DNA from: Clostridia bacterium
Lineage (GTDB): Bacteria; Bacillota; Peptococcia; DRI-13; UBA5745
Length of the DNA: 50,771 bases
NCBI GenBank assembly: GCA_018434325.1
Contig: JAHDPO010000033.1
Span: 1-50,771 of the forward strand
Reading direction: 5' to 3'
Notes under the pieces: generated by a model
Told to the model about the DNA's origin: nothing
The model's database searches: none
What the model saw: only the letters and a program-made list of their open reading frames with translations
In this document: piece by piece, positions 1 through 8,534 of the stretch
Numbering within the stretch: position 1 is the first letter of the stretch
Layout of the letters: every line of letters starts with the position of its first letter
Translations under genes and position numbers: made by a program

Positions 1-4
1 AATT

Positions 5-154
5 TGCCGCACAGAGTGCGGCAGTGGGCAAGCCCACATAAATAGCTATAGTGGGCTTTGCCCACGCAGATTGGCATATATGCTATTCTGCCTGCGCCTT
101 TGGCGCAGTGGCAATCAAGAATTGCCAGATTAAAATATGGCAATTCTTGATTGC
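5..154. repeat. Cluster of nested palindromes
   Basis: This non-coding stretch is almost entirely inverted repeats: TGCCGCA/TGCGGCA (5-23), GTGGGC/GCCCAC twice (24-37 and 51-65), CTGCGCC/GGCGCAG (92-108), and a perfect 17-bp pair at 111-127 and 138-154. An outer pair (TATTCTGC near 84 and GCAGAATA near 153) encloses the last two. It lies beyond the apgM terminator and looks like an extragenic palindromic element. The part around 111-130 resembles 36580-36600 in this window, which suggests a dispersed family. No ORF is supported here. Confidence 0.75.
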
Positions 155-178
155 AGAATAGTATTACAAGAAAATAAA

Positions 179-227
179 AAAAAGCCGTCACCTAACTGGT
201 AGCATACCATAATGGTGACGGCTTTTT
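179..227 (-). terminator. Intrinsic terminator after apgM
   Basis: Perfect 14-bp inverted repeat (AAAAAGCCGTCACC at 179-192, GGTGACGGCTTTTT at 214-227) with a 21-nt loop. On the minus strand the stem ends in a T tract and lies 24 bases past the apgM stop. It should also work for transcription entering from the left. Confidence 0.9.
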
Positions 228-250
228 ACATGCCTTATTCATTATTTTTA

Positions 251-1489
251 TTAAATAGCAAATAATCCTTCGATCAGCTCATGGCCCTCTGCCAGGAAGG
301 GCCCTTTTTCCCCTTCTGTCTCTGTGTATGCCAGACCACCGCCGCTGCCGGCGGAGTTTCTGCTGTCGTAAAGAATATAGGGTACGGGTTCGCCGTCATG
401 ACCCCTGGTAGAGGTCAGGGTTTTGTGGTCGCTAAGAATCAGCAGCCGGTAATCCTCACCCTGCTTATCTAAGCCCTCGACCAGTCTGGCTATACAGCGG
501 CTGTCCAGCCATTCGATGGCCTGGATTTTGCCTTCGGTATCCCCATTATGAGTGCATTCGTCGGGAGCTTCAATATGCAGCACCGCAAAATCAGCTCCGG
601 CAGCCAGGCCTTCCAGCACCGCATCGGTCTTGCCCTCATAATCCGTATCCAGCTCGCCGGTAGCGCCGGGAACTGTGGCGTATTTTAAGCCGGCTAAAGC
701 GCCGATGCCCCAAACTAAAGGAACGGCACTCATGACAAAGCCGGTTTTATGGTGTCTGGCCCGGAAGTCAGGCAAGGCGATGGCCGTTCCTTCCGCCCAA
801 AACCAAATCCCGTTGGCCGGCAGCTTGCCCTCGGCCCTTCTTGCTTCATTAATAGGATGACGATCTAATATCTCATGGGCCAGCTCCATCATTTCAACCA
901 AGCCTGCCGCCATGGCGCAGCCCCCGGGTAAGTAGCCGCCGATGACTTCCCCTAAATGGTCATGAGGCGGAATAGCGACAAGCCCCCGGATATCCACCCC
1001 TTTTTGCAGGGCGATATGGCGAAAAGATGGATTCAAATGAAAGCTCATCTGATTCCTGGCGGCCGACTCCTGAAAACGCCGGTCGGCCAGCAGGTCTTTC
1101 ATCAAAGCGATGGCGCTTTCTCCCTCGATGGAACCGCCGCTGTGGGAGAGAATCTTTCTATCCCGGTAAGGCATATCGCCATCTTCCAAAGCCACCATAT
1201 TGCAGCGGTAAGACACATCGCCATCGGCCAGGGCCACACCGGAGCCGGCAGCTTCCAGGGGGGAGCGGCCGGAATAATATTTTCTGGGATCATAACCAAA
1301 AATGCTTAATATAGCGGTATCACTGCCGGGAGCCAAACCCTCCGGCACCGTCCTGACACTGCCCAGCTCGCCTTTTTGGGCCAGCATGTCCATTACCGGA
1401 ATATTACTATATTCCAGGGGGGTCTTGCCCCCAAGCTCAGGAACAGGATTATCCGCCATGCCATCACCGATTACGATCACGTATTTCAT
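251..1489 (-). CDS. apgM: Cofactor-independent phosphoglycerate mutase, ApgM type
   Basis: Interconverts 3- and 2-phosphoglycerate in glycolysis and gluconeogenesis without 2,3-bisphosphoglycerate. The 412-residue length fits the archaeal-type aPGAM branch of the alkaline phosphatase superfamily, which is shorter than GpmI (about 510). Visible motifs are the N-terminal metal-binding GDGMAD (residues 8-13), the nucleophile serine in APGSDTAI (about residue 56), the second metal cluster in EAPDECTHNGD (about 310), SDHKT (about 355) and GHDGEP (about 364). The ATG start has AAGGAG about 8 bases upstream. It is last in a minus-strand series and separated from the preceding gene by 72 bases containing a GCCCCGC/GCGGGGC hairpin without a T tract. 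Bacterial ApgM homologues have sometimes been linked to phosphonate or serine metabolism, but glycolysis is the default reading. Confidence 0.92.
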   Translation of the reverse strand: MKYVIVIGDGMADNPVPELGGKTPLEYSNIPVMDMLAQKGELGSVRTVPEGLAPGSDTAILSIFGYDPRKYYSGRSPLEAAGSGVALADGDVSYRCNMVALEDGDMPYRDRKILSHSGGSIEGESAIALMKDLLADRRFQESAARNQMSFHLNPSFRHIALQKGVDIRGLVAIPPHDHLGEVIGGYLPGGCAMAAGLVEMMELAHEILDRHPINEARRAEGKLPANGIWFWAEGTAIALPDFRARHHKTGFVMSAVPLVWGIGALAGLKYATVPGATGELDTDYEGKTDAVLEGLAAGADFAVLHIEAPDECTHNGDTEGKIQAIEWLDSRCIARLVEGLDKQGEDYRLLILSDHKTLTSTRGHDGEPVPYILYDSRNSAGSGGGLAYTETEGEKGPFLAEGHELIEGLFAI

Positions 1490-1561
1490 TCTCTCGTCTC
1501 CTTTTTCACTATATTAGTGTTGTGCCCCGCCCATCCTTCGGTAAATGAGCGGGGCGCTACA

Positions 1562-2269
1562 CTAGAAGTGCAGCCGGCGGTTAAACTGGCTGCGAAAGCC
1601 CTTATCCAGAAAAAGATAAACCATAATTAAAGCTGCCAGATTGACTAAAGCCGAAAGCAAAGAAGGCCACAGGCGGCTGGTAAAGCTCAGCACATAAAGC
1701 CCGCAGGGCAAAAAGCCCAGGAATAACAACGTTAAAACGTAAGCCGTATAATCGCTCCATAGACGGTGCCGGCGGTAAACCAAGGTCAGCAAAGAAAGGG
1801 AGGACAGCATCAAAAGTAAAGGAATAACGTAATCTAAGGCCCAGCCCTGGTTGCCTGTCAGATTATCGATCAGGTAAAGCAAGAGACTAATATTGGTCAG
1901 CTGGATCAAAAACTTTTTACCCAAATGAAGCCTTGATAGCCAGGTATAACGGATGAATACCCAGGCAAAACCGATACCCAAAGTTTCTCCATTGAGCCAT
2001 AAATCACCTTCACCGGTAATGATGGTCAGTACTGTAGGCACTAAAAAGACGCCAATCAGCAAAATAGGCAAGATACGGCGGATAAAAAAATTAAAATTAT
2101 TCAGTAAATCACTTTTCTTTTGATAATTGGGATAAAGCTTACTTTTTATCTCAGCTTCCTTCCCGTAATGTATCCGTCCGCCGCATAAAGGGCAGGCAGC
2201 GGGATGATCAGGCAGTTTGACCTGACACATTTTACAGCTAGCGATAAATATCCCTCCATTCGTTGCCAT
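1562..2269 (-). CDS. DUF6320-like zinc-ribbon membrane protein
   Basis: Small integral membrane protein of unknown function. An N-terminal zinc ribbon (CKMC...CPLC, within the first 35 residues) is followed by about six hydrophobic helices and a short basic tail. From memory, this zinc ribbon plus membrane layout matches the Bacillota family DUF6320, whose members typically begin a few residues before the first CxxC. The start is uncertain. ATG 2269 (or TTG 2278) lies inside the upstream gene with poor SD spacing. The only good SD (GGAGGG, 2252-2257) is six bases from an ATC codon at 2245, right before CKMC. The gene overlaps the end of the condensation-domain gene, so the two are co-translated and probably work together, perhaps in making or exporting an acylated envelope or secreted product (inference). 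Confidence 0.7.
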   Translation of the reverse strand: MATNGGIFIASCKMCQVKLPDHPAACPLCGGRIHYGKEAEIKSKLYPNYQKKSDLLNNFNFFIRRILPILLIGVFLVPTVLTIITGEGDLWLNGETLGIGFAWVFIRYTWLSRLHLGKKFLIQLTNISLLLYLIDNLTGNQGWALDYVIPLLLMLSSLSLLTLVYRRHRLWSDYTAYVLTLLFLGFLPCGLYVLSFTSRLWPSLLSALVNLAALIMVYLFLDKGFRSQFNRRLHF

Positions 2270-3539
2270 AAACCTCAACGTCCAGTCCCAAGTTTTGACT
2301 TAAATGACGAAAAAATTGCTGTACAATCAATCCGTCTGTGATGGAGCGGGCAAAAGTGATGGTCAACCGGTCTTTTACCGCCAAAATGCCGCAATTAATG
2401 GGATTATTGGCCGTAGGATAAAAAACCAGCTCGCCGCTTGCCAGATAAGGCTCCATAGACTTGGGCAGCCGCAAAAGTCCCATATTGGAAATAGTACATG
2501 TTCTCAATTTATCATTATAATATAAAAACAAGCTTCGGACAATGCCATCTTTTAGCAGCAAAGGCAGGAAACGGGCGATCATGATCTTTTCCAGCCGCTG
2601 ATGACCTACGATATAGCGCAGCAGACGGGGCCGCCGGACATTGACCTGCATCTGCGCCTTAACCTCCTCAACGATCTTTTCCAGGCTCTGCTCTTTGTCG
2701 CAGGGAATATCGATAAAGGTAACGGCAAAAAAATTCCGCAGGGTACTGCTGGGGAAAAACTGGCGCAGATTAACAGGCACGGAAACCCGAATCGGCCGTT
2801 TATCGCCCGGCTCCAAGGCGCCGCGTTTATAAATCATATAAATGATCAGGCCCAAAAGATATTCGCTGATACTGGCCCCTTGGCGGGCGGCAACCGCCTT
2901 CAAAGCAGCTACAGAAATTATACCATGAACCACCTGATTGCCGAAAGGCTCAAAATATTCCCCTTCTATCTGATATGCCTTGCGATTCCTCTTTATCACG
3001 TCTTCAATGGGTTCTTCCTTTTTTTCCTTGGCCAATTCTTCATAATAACGGTGAAAGCTATCCTCGCCTTCCTCCTGCGAAAAAGCTTCTTCGGGAAGAC
3101 GCACCAGGTTCTCGGCCTCCACCGCATAGCCCTTTAGCCGCAAATAGGCAAAAGCCAAGGTTTTCATAAATTCAACTGCTCCTGTACCGTCGGTAAGGCC
3201 GTGAAAAATCTCTACCGACAAGCGCCGTTCATGATAAAGCACCCTGACTAAGGGCTCGGATTCCGGTCCTTTAGCCATGGGATGGCATGGATAGCGTTCA
3301 TCTTTTGCCACCAGAAAACGGCGTTCATCCTTTTCCAAATAACGCCAAAACAGGCCCTTGCGCAGCTTTTGCTGCAGCATGGGATAACGGGGCAGGGTCA
3401 GATCCAGGGCTTGCTGCAAAAAACCGGCTTCCAGCTTTTCATTGAAAATCAGAGAAAACCGGTAGACGGCAGAATTGTTCTCACCGGCAACCGCCGGATA
3501 GACTATGCCGATATTGTCCAGCTTCATCCATTGAGACAC
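2238..3539 (-). CDS. Condensation-domain acyltransferase (PapA/alcohol acetyltransferase-like)
   Basis: A 433-residue single-domain member of the NRPS condensation/chloramphenicol acetyltransferase superfamily. The diagnostic HxxxDG motif appears as HGLTDG near residue 112, after a b-strand-rich N-terminal half. The second half carries the usual SVPVNLR motif (about 260) and ends in GLIVQQFF-type sequence. There are no adenylation or carrier domains, so it is a stand-alone acyl or acetyl transferase; the acceptor is unknown. The gene overlaps the DUF6320-like gene. Free-standing condensation proteins beside DUF6320 occur in other Clostridia as I recall, so the pair is probably one functional unit. 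The start is ATG 3539. Confidence 0.75.
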   Translation of the reverse strand: MSQWMKLDNIGIVYPAVAGENNSAVYRFSLIFNEKLEAGFLQQALDLTLPRYPMLQQKLRKGLFWRYLEKDERRFLVAKDERYPCHPMAKGPESEPLVRVLYHERRLSVEIFHGLTDGTGAVEFMKTLAFAYLRLKGYAVEAENLVRLPEEAFSQEEGEDSFHRYYEELAKEKKEEPIEDVIKRNRKAYQIEGEYFEPFGNQVVHGIISVAALKAVAARQGASISEYLLGLIIYMIYKRGALEPGDKRPIRVSVPVNLRQFFPSSTLRNFFAVTFIDIPCDKEQSLEKIVEEVKAQMQVNVRRPRLLRYIVGHQRLEKIMIARFLPLLLKDGIVRSLFLYYNDKLRTCTISNMGLLRLPKSMEPYLASGELVFYPTANNPINCGILAVKDRLTITFARSITDGLIVQQFFRHLSQNLGLDVEVYGNEWRDIYR

Positions 3540-3578
3540 CCGCAGCCCCCCTTTTCTGTCTTAAGAAAAGTATACCAC

Positions 3579-3626
3579 AAAAAAAGAACGGATAGTCACC
3601 GCATTCGGCGGCCTACCCGTCTTTTT
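3579..3626 (-). terminator. Intrinsic terminator after superoxide reductase gene
   Basis: Between the superoxide reductase stop (3649) and the next minus-strand gene, an imperfect stem pairs AAAGACGGGTAG with CTATCCGTTCTTT. It encloses a small GC-rich CCGC/GCGG hairpin and is followed on the minus strand by seven Ts. It separates the redox gene from the condensation/DUF6320 pair. Confidence 0.75.
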
Positions 3627-3648
3627 GTGAATTTAATATGGCTTAGAT

Positions 3649-4032
3649 TTAGATATCCGTCTTCCACAGGCTGTGCAGATTGCAATAAGCATAGGCTGTA
3701 ACAGGCTTGTCATCGATGACGGAGAATACAACTTCCGGTTCATCACCGGCTTTCAGGTTCTTTCTCTGGCCGCCCTTTTCTGTCTGCAGATAAATCCAGG
3801 TAATCAAATGCTGCTCAGTCATGGGATGGGGAACAGAACCAACCTTAACCTTGACTTGATCGCCGGCTACTTCCACTACAGGAACGTGTTTTTCCTGAGA
3901 AGCGTCGGTAGTATTGGCCTTCAGCTCCGTCATGTGCTTACCGCAGCATACCATAGGGATACCGGTATTATCGATCATGCCCACCAGATTGCCGCAAATT
4001 TCGCAAATAAAAAAACTTTGTTGTTTTACCAT
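3649..4032 (-). CDS. dfx: Desulfoferrodoxin / superoxide reductase (2Fe type)
   Basis: Reduces superoxide to hydrogen peroxide in the cytoplasm of anaerobes, drawing electrons from rubredoxin-like donors. At 127 residues it has both domains of a 2Fe superoxide reductase. The N-terminal desulforedoxin site is CEIC (residues 10-13) with a CC pair at about 29-30. The catalytic centre II ligands are visible as histidines in CCGKHM, EKHVPV, VPHPM and CNLH, with the cysteine in CNLH. I placed the start at ATG 4032 because AGGAGG lies nine bases upstream; an ATG at 4050 would put that SD inside the gene. A Fur/PerR-like palindrome lies upstream (4080-4094). It follows guaB by about 100 bases and has its own terminator, so it is probably a separate unit. 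Confidence 0.95.
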   Translation of the reverse strand: MVKQQSFFICEICGNLVGMIDNTGIPMVCCGKHMTELKANTTDASQEKHVPVVEVAGDQVKVKVGSVPHPMTEQHLITWIYLQTEKGGQRKNLKAGDEPEVVFSVIDDKPVTAYAYCNLHSLWKTDI

Positions 4033-4079
4033 AACAAAAAACCTCCTCATCCGCCTTCTTACTAGTAATAATTAGTAAT

Positions 4080-4094
4080 TAGTAATTATTATCA
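4080..4094 (-). promoter_or_regulatory. Fur/PerR-like operator upstream of superoxide reductase
   Basis: TAGTAATTATTATCA matches the 7-1-7 Fur-family palindrome TGATAATNATTATCA at 12 of 14 defined positions. It sits about 50 bases upstream of the superoxide reductase start, in an AT-rich stretch with three further TAGTAAT half-site-like repeats (from about 4063). Iron or peroxide control of superoxide reductase would make sense. This is an inference from sequence similarity only, because AT-rich DNA yields such matches by chance. Confidence 0.4.
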
Positions 4095-4138
4095 ATTATA
4101 TTTTAACCTAATTCTCATTTAATTACAAGCCCTCAATA

Positions 4139-5644
4139 TTAAAAATTCGATTGCTTGCTTTCTTTCAGCACCACATCGTGATGACCGCCCTCCACGATAC
4201 TGGTGGAAGAAACCATGGTGAGACGGCCGTTTTGCTGCAAATCGGGAATGGTCAGAACGCCGCAGTTGCACATGGTGGACTTGACCTTATTTAACGATAC
4301 GCTGACATTGTCCTTGAGCCGGCCGGCGTAAGGCACATAAGAATCCACGCCTTCCTCAAAGGATAATTTATCCTCGCCGCCCATATCATAGCGCTGCCAG
4401 TTTCTGGCCCGGTTGGAGCCTTCGCCCCAATACTCTTTCATGTAATTGCCGCCCACCAGCACCTTATTGGTGGGGCTTTCATCAAAACGGGCAAAATAGC
4501 GGCCCAGCATCAGGAAGTCGGCGCCCATAGCCAGAGCCAGGGTCATATGGTAATCATGGACAATGCCGCCGTCGGAACAAATCGGCACATAAATACCGGT
4601 TTCCTCAAAGTACTCCTGTCTGGCTTTGGCCACCTCAATCAGGGCCGTGGCCTGGCCCCGGCCGATACCCTTTTGTTCCCGGGTAATACAGATAGAGCCG
4701 CCGCCAATGCCAACCTTAATAAAATCGGCGCCGGCTTGGACAAGGTAAAGAAAGCCTTCCCGATCCACTACGTTGCCGGCGCCGACTTTAACGCTGTCGC
4801 CGTAATTCTCCCGTACCCAGGCCAGGGTGTCTCCCTGCCACTGACTATGGCCTTCCGAGGAATCTATGCATAAAACATTGGCGCCGGCCTCCATCAGAGC
4901 GGGAATCCTCTCCTGATAATCTCGGGTATTGATGCCTGCCCCTACAAGATAGCGTTTTTGGCTGTCCAGCAGCTCATTGGCGTTTTCCTTGTGGCTGTCG
5001 TAATCTTTACGGAATACGATGTATTTCAGCCGCTGCTCCTTATCCACCAAAGGCAGGGCATTCAGCTTGTGCTCCCAAATAATATCGTTGGCTTCGCTGA
5101 GTGTAGTGGTATCCGGAGCCCAAATCAAATCCTCAAATTTTGTCATGAAGGTTTTCACCTTGACCTGGGGGGACATCCGGCTGGGACGGTAATCTCTGCT
5201 GGTCACCAGGCCTACCAGCTGGCCGTTAGGGGTGCCGTCCGTCGTCACCGGCATCGTGGAATGGCCGGTTTTCGCCTTCAATTTAAGAACATCCTCTAAG
5301 GTGCTCTCCGGCGTAATATTGGCGTCACTGGGTACGAAACCGGCTTTATAGCTCTTGACTCTGGCCACCATTTGAGCCTGGCTTTCGATGGACTGAGAAC
5401 AGAAAACGAAAGATACGCCGCCTTCCTTGGCTAAAGCAATAGCCATCTTATCATCGGATACCGATTGCATGATGGCTGAGACTAAGGGAGTATTTAAAAC
5501 GATTTCCGGTTTTTCGCCTTTTTTGTATTTGACCAAAGGAGTTTTAAGACTGACGTTGGCAGGGATACACTCTTTGGAAGAAAAGCCGGGGATCAGTAAA
5601 TACTCCCCAAAGGTACGGGAAGGTTCGGGAAAAATGTAGGCCAT
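4139..5644 (-). CDS. guaB: IMP dehydrogenase, CBS-domain form
   Basis: Oxidises IMP to XMP with NAD+, the committed step to guanine nucleotides. The 501 residues fold as a TIM barrel with an inserted CBS pair (about 110-220). Catalytic features are the cysteine loop [15 protein letters not shown] (about 312-326), the CSDGGI phosphate loop (about 356), GADFLMLGR (about 380) and the mobile-flap Arg-Tyr dyad in NWQRYDMGG (about 415). The flap and loops look strikingly like the Tritrichomonas foetus enzyme as I remember it, rather than the usual bacterial GIGPGSICTT type. Start 5644 is preferred because AAGGAGG is six bases upstream; ATG 5650 touches the SD. It lies 30 bases after xpt at the end of the guanine-riboswitch operon, so IMP-derived and salvage-derived XMP come from one transcript. 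Confidence 0.95.
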   Translation of the reverse strand: MAYIFPEPSRTFGEYLLIPGFSSKECIPANVSLKTPLVKYKKGEKPEIVLNTPLVSAIMQSVSDDKMAIALAKEGGVSFVFCSQSIESQAQMVARVKSYKAGFVPSDANITPESTLEDVLKLKAKTGHSTMPVTTDGTPNGQLVGLVTSRDYRPSRMSPQVKVKTFMTKFEDLIWAPDTTTLSEANDIIWEHKLNALPLVDKEQRLKYIVFRKDYDSHKENANELLDSQKRYLVGAGINTRDYQERIPALMEAGANVLCIDSSEGHSQWQGDTLAWVRENYGDSVKVGAGNVVDREGFLYLVQAGADFIKVGIGGGSICITREQKGIGRGQATALIEVAKARQEYFEETGIYVPICSDGGIVHDYHMTLALAMGADFLMLGRYFARFDESPTNKVLVGGNYMKEYWGEGSNRARNWQRYDMGGEDKLSFEEGVDSYVPYAGRLKDNVSVSLNKVKSTMCNCGVLTIPDLQQNGRLTMVSSTSIVEGGHHDVVLKESKQSNF

Positions 5645-5674
5645 GATCATCCTCCTTGCTGGTTTTATCGTGAA

Positions 5675-6250
5675 TTATTCTGCAAATATAACCTGATCGC
5701 CTTCAAAGGCTTTAATGATAGCCAGGGACTCCACCCGGACCCCCTTCTCTCTCAATAAGGCGCCGCCTTCCTGGAAGCCTTTCTCAATGACGATGCCGCA
5801 GCCTACCAGATGCGACCCGGATTGGGCTACGATATCCACCATGCCCAATAAAGCGGCGCCTGTGGCCAGGAAGTCGTCAATAATCAACACTCTGTCTTGC
5901 GAATCCAGGTATTTTTTGGCCACTTGAATATCAAAGGTATTGCCCCGGGTAAACGAAGTAACCTGAGCCAGATAAAGATCGCCGTCGAGATTTTTCGACT
6001 TGGTCTTCTTGGCAAAGATTACGGGACAATTGCCGAAATGCTGGGCGGTAATGACAGCCAAACCAATGCCGGAGGCTTCCAGTGTCAAAATTTTATTGAC
6101 GCCTTCACCGGCATAAAGCCGGCTGAACTCCTTACCCATCTCATTAAAAAGACCGATATCCATCTGATGATTGAGAAAGCTGTCCACCTTAAGAATGTTG
6201 CCGGCTTTCACCCGGCCTTCCTCGCGAATTCTATTCTTCAATAGTTCCAT
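5675..6250 (-). CDS. xpt: Xanthine phosphoribosyltransferase
   Basis: Salvages xanthine with PRPP to give XMP. The 191 residues match the Bacillus-type Xpt family. The PRPP loop is VLIIDDFLATGAAL (about 123-136), and the N-terminal substrate region includes the LTLEASGIGLA segment (about 56-66). The start is ATG 6250, with AAGGAG seven bases upstream; an ATG two codons earlier overlaps the SD. The gene sits 74 bases after the SDR gene and 30 before guaB in the same direction. In this operon xanthine can come from guanine deaminase, so Xpt and the dehydrogenase would compete for it. No separate purine riboswitch is visible directly upstream. Confidence 0.95.
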   Translation of the reverse strand: MELLKNRIREEGRVKAGNILKVDSFLNHQMDIGLFNEMGKEFSRLYAGEGVNKILTLEASGIGLAVITAQHFGNCPVIFAKKTKSKNLDGDLYLAQVTSFTRGNTFDIQVAKKYLDSQDRVLIIDDFLATGAALLGMVDIVAQSGSHLVGCGIVIEKGFQEGGALLREKGVRVESLAIIKAFEGDQVIFAE

Positions 6251-6324
6251 ACTCATTCTCCTTCGCCGGCAGCCGGCAATCTATAATATTTTATTTTATG
6301 ATAGTTTGTCCTGCTTTTCAATGG

Positions 6325-7059
6325 CTAAATCACAAAGCCGCCATTAATCCCAAAAACTTGTCCGGTAATATAGGAAGCTTCCTCGCCGGATAAAAATAAG
6401 GCCAGCCGGGCTACTTCCTCCGGCAGACCAAGACGGCCCAGGGCGGTGGCCTCCGCCAGCTGGGCCATCACTTCTTTATCAAAACAACCGTTCATTGCCG
6501 TATCGATAACGCCGGGGGCTACGGCATTGACCCGGATACCGGAAGGCCCCAGCTCCTTGGCCAAAGCTTTGGTCATGCCTTCTAGGGCCGCTTTAGCGGC
6601 GGAATAATGAACTTCACAGGAGGCTCCCGTCTGTCCCCAAATGGAGGAAATATTGATAATCGAGCCTTTCTGCCGCCGGATCATGGCCGGCAGCACGGCC
6701 TGGCTGCAGTAAAAAGCGCCGTGAACATGGACGGCAAACATTTCTTCCCACTGACTGTCGCTGATATCGGTAAAGAGTTTTTGCTGGCCGAAACCGGCAT
6801 TATTAATTATGTGGGTGATTTCACCCAGCTCCTCTGCCGCCTTAGCCGCCATGGCCCTGGCTGCCCGGCTATTGCCGATATCGCAGGAATAGCAAAGGGC
6901 CAAGGCCCCTGCTGCCAAAGCAGCCTGCCGGGCCTCCTCCGCCCCTTGGCGGTTTTTGTGGTAATGAATAGCTATCTGATAGCCGGCTGCCGCAAAAGAG
7001 CGGACTAAAGCCTGACCGATGCCGCCGGAAGCGCCGGTAATTAAAACGGTTTTTTTCAC
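6325..7059 (-). CDS. SDR-family oxidoreductase (FabG-like)
   Basis: NAD(P)-dependent short-chain dehydrogenase of about 244 residues. It shows the cofactor motif TGASGGIG (8-15), NNAG (about 90), the catalytic Ser in NISSIWG (about 139) with YxxxK in HYSAAK (about 155), and the C-terminal ITGQVFGINGG signature. I use the GTG at 7059, which overlaps the TGA of the upstream gene in a GTGA junction, so the two are translationally coupled. The longer frame starting at 7122 would add 21 residues encoded inside the preceding gene. Its substrate is unknown. Being coupled to xanthine dehydrogenase subunits suggests a role in purine or molybdopterin-related metabolism, but SDRs are too diverse to assign. 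Confidence 0.85.
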   Translation of the reverse strand: MKKTVLITGASGGIGQALVRSFAAAGYQIAIHYHKNRQGAEEARQAALAAGALALCYSCDIGNSRAARAMAAKAAEELGEITHIINNAGFGQQKLFTDISDSQWEEMFAVHVHGAFYCSQAVLPAMIRRQKGSIINISSIWGQTGASCEVHYSAAKAALEGMTKALAKELGPSGIRVNAVAPGVIDTAMNGCFDKEVMAQLAEATALGRLGLPEEVARLALFLSGEEASYITGQVFGINGGFVI

Positions 7060-8528
7060 TTTTCCAGGCCTGCTGCTTTTTCTACGGCATTTAAGATATT
7101 CTGATAACCGGTACAGCGGCAAAGATGACCGGAAATCAGCCGCCGTAATTCCTCCCGGCTATAGAGGCGGCCGCTGTCGACGATCTCCGTAGCCGTCATG
7201 ATCAGCCCCGGCGTACAGAAGCCGCATTGGACGGCAGCTTCATCGATAAAGGCCTGCTGTACGATGGATAATTCGTTTTCTGCTCCCCGCAGCCCCTCGG
7301 TGGTCAATATGTGCTTGCCTTCGGCCCAGCGGGCCAGATAAATACAGGAGTCGATGGATTTGCCATCCACTAAAACGGTGCAAGCGCCGCACTCGCCCAC
7401 ATCGCAGCCTTTCTTGACGCTGGTCAGTCCCAGCTGGTTGCGCAGCATATCCGCCAGGGATTCCCGGTTATCGACGGCCACTTCCACGGGCCGGCCGTTA
7501 ACGGTGCAGCTCATAAACCAGCGGCGCTCATCGCCAAAGCCCGGGGCCGCCTGCTCTGCTTCTTGCTTCAGGCCGGGCTCTGCCTTCAGGGCAGCAGCCT
7601 CTTGAGGAGCGGCTGCCTGTCTGCCGCCGGACGCCTTAACCAGCCTCGCTTCTTCAAAACAGGCCAGGCCGCTGCGATAAGCCAGCTCTTCTGCCAGCTG
7701 CAGACGGAAGGCCCGGGAAGCCCGCCAGGAGTCCCGGGGATTGATTTCCGCTAAAGCCAAGCGGCCTAATTGGCGGAAGGCTTCATCTCCCGGCTGCATC
7801 CCAACCAGCGCCTTTTCGGCTGCGGGACAGCGGCTGGGGGTGGGGCCGGCCACACCGTAAGCCAGGCGCACCTCTTCAATTCTCGACAAATCATCGCTGA
7901 AACGGGCGTATACGGCACAGCCTAAAGTAGCGATATCCATGGCGTTGCGCATGGAGTACTTCGTGTAATGGCCAAAAAAGTTCTGGTATTTTTCTTTGGG
8001 AATGTAAATATCCGTCAAGATTTGGTCAGGAGCTATATCTACCCGGCCCGGCCCTAAATAAAAGCTGCCGATTTCCTTCTCTTCGTTGACCAACTGTCCC
8101 TCCTGATCAAGCCGGGACAAAACCAGCACGGCCTCCAGCACGAAAAGGCTGGCTCCGCTGTCGGCGCTGGTAGCACCATTGCAAATATTGCCGCCGATGG
8201 TGCCCACATTGCGCAGCTGGGGACCGCCGGCCTGATCCACCGCCCGGCCCAGCAGGGGAATCCTGCTTTGGATAATGGGGTTGGCAGCTATCTGTCCAAA
8301 GGTTGATAGCGGACCGATATGGATATTTTCTTCTTCATCCAGGGTGATGCCGCTCATTTCCGGAATATCCCGGATAGCAATGAGATCAGCGCCGGCAAGC
8401 TTCCCCTCCCGGATCTGGATCAGCAGGTCGCTGCCGCCGGCAATCCAGCGGGCTTTAGGCTTTGCTTGCTTATATCGTAAAGCTTCCGTCAAGGTCTTGG
8501 CTTGTACATAACTATTTATGGCAAACAT
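7056..8528 (-). CDS. Fused xanthine dehydrogenase FAD and 2Fe-2S subunit
   Basis: Electron-transfer subunit of a xanthine dehydrogenase-type molybdenum hydroxylase. Residues about 1-285 form the FAD domain (IAGGSDLL at 31-38; GTIGGNICNG at about 108-117; CO-dehydrogenase FAD C-terminal region to about 285). A low-complexity Ala/Glu/Gln linker (about 295-335) joins a complete two-cluster ferredoxin domain. The plant-type cluster appears as CDVGECGACTV plus the later CIYLA cysteine, and the second cluster as CGFCTPG and HLCRCTGYQN. In most families these are separate proteins, or fused with the iron-sulfur part first, so the FAD-first order is unusual. SD AAAGGAG lies nine bases before the ATG. 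It follows xdhA by six bases and ends in a GTGA overlap with the SDR. Confidence 0.9.
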   Translation of the reverse strand: MFAINSYVQAKTLTEALRYKQAKPKARWIAGGSDLLIQIREGKLAGADLIAIRDIPEMSGITLDEEENIHIGPLSTFGQIAANPIIQSRIPLLGRAVDQAGGPQLRNVGTIGGNICNGATSADSGASLFVLEAVLVLSRLDQEGQLVNEEKEIGSFYLGPGRVDIAPDQILTDIYIPKEKYQNFFGHYTKYSMRNAMDIATLGCAVYARFSDDLSRIEEVRLAYGVAGPTPSRCPAAEKALVGMQPGDEAFRQLGRLALAEINPRDSWRASRAFRLQLAEELAYRSGLACFEEARLVKASGGRQAAAPQEAAALKAEPGLKQEAEQAAPGFGDERRWFMSCTVNGRPVEVAVDNRESLADMLRNQLGLTSVKKGCDVGECGACTVLVDGKSIDSCIYLARWAEGKHILTTEGLRGAENELSIVQQAFIDEAAVQCGFCTPGLIMTATEIVDSGRLYSREELRRLISGHLCRCTGYQNILNAVEKAAGLEK

Positions 8529-8534
8529 ATCTTC

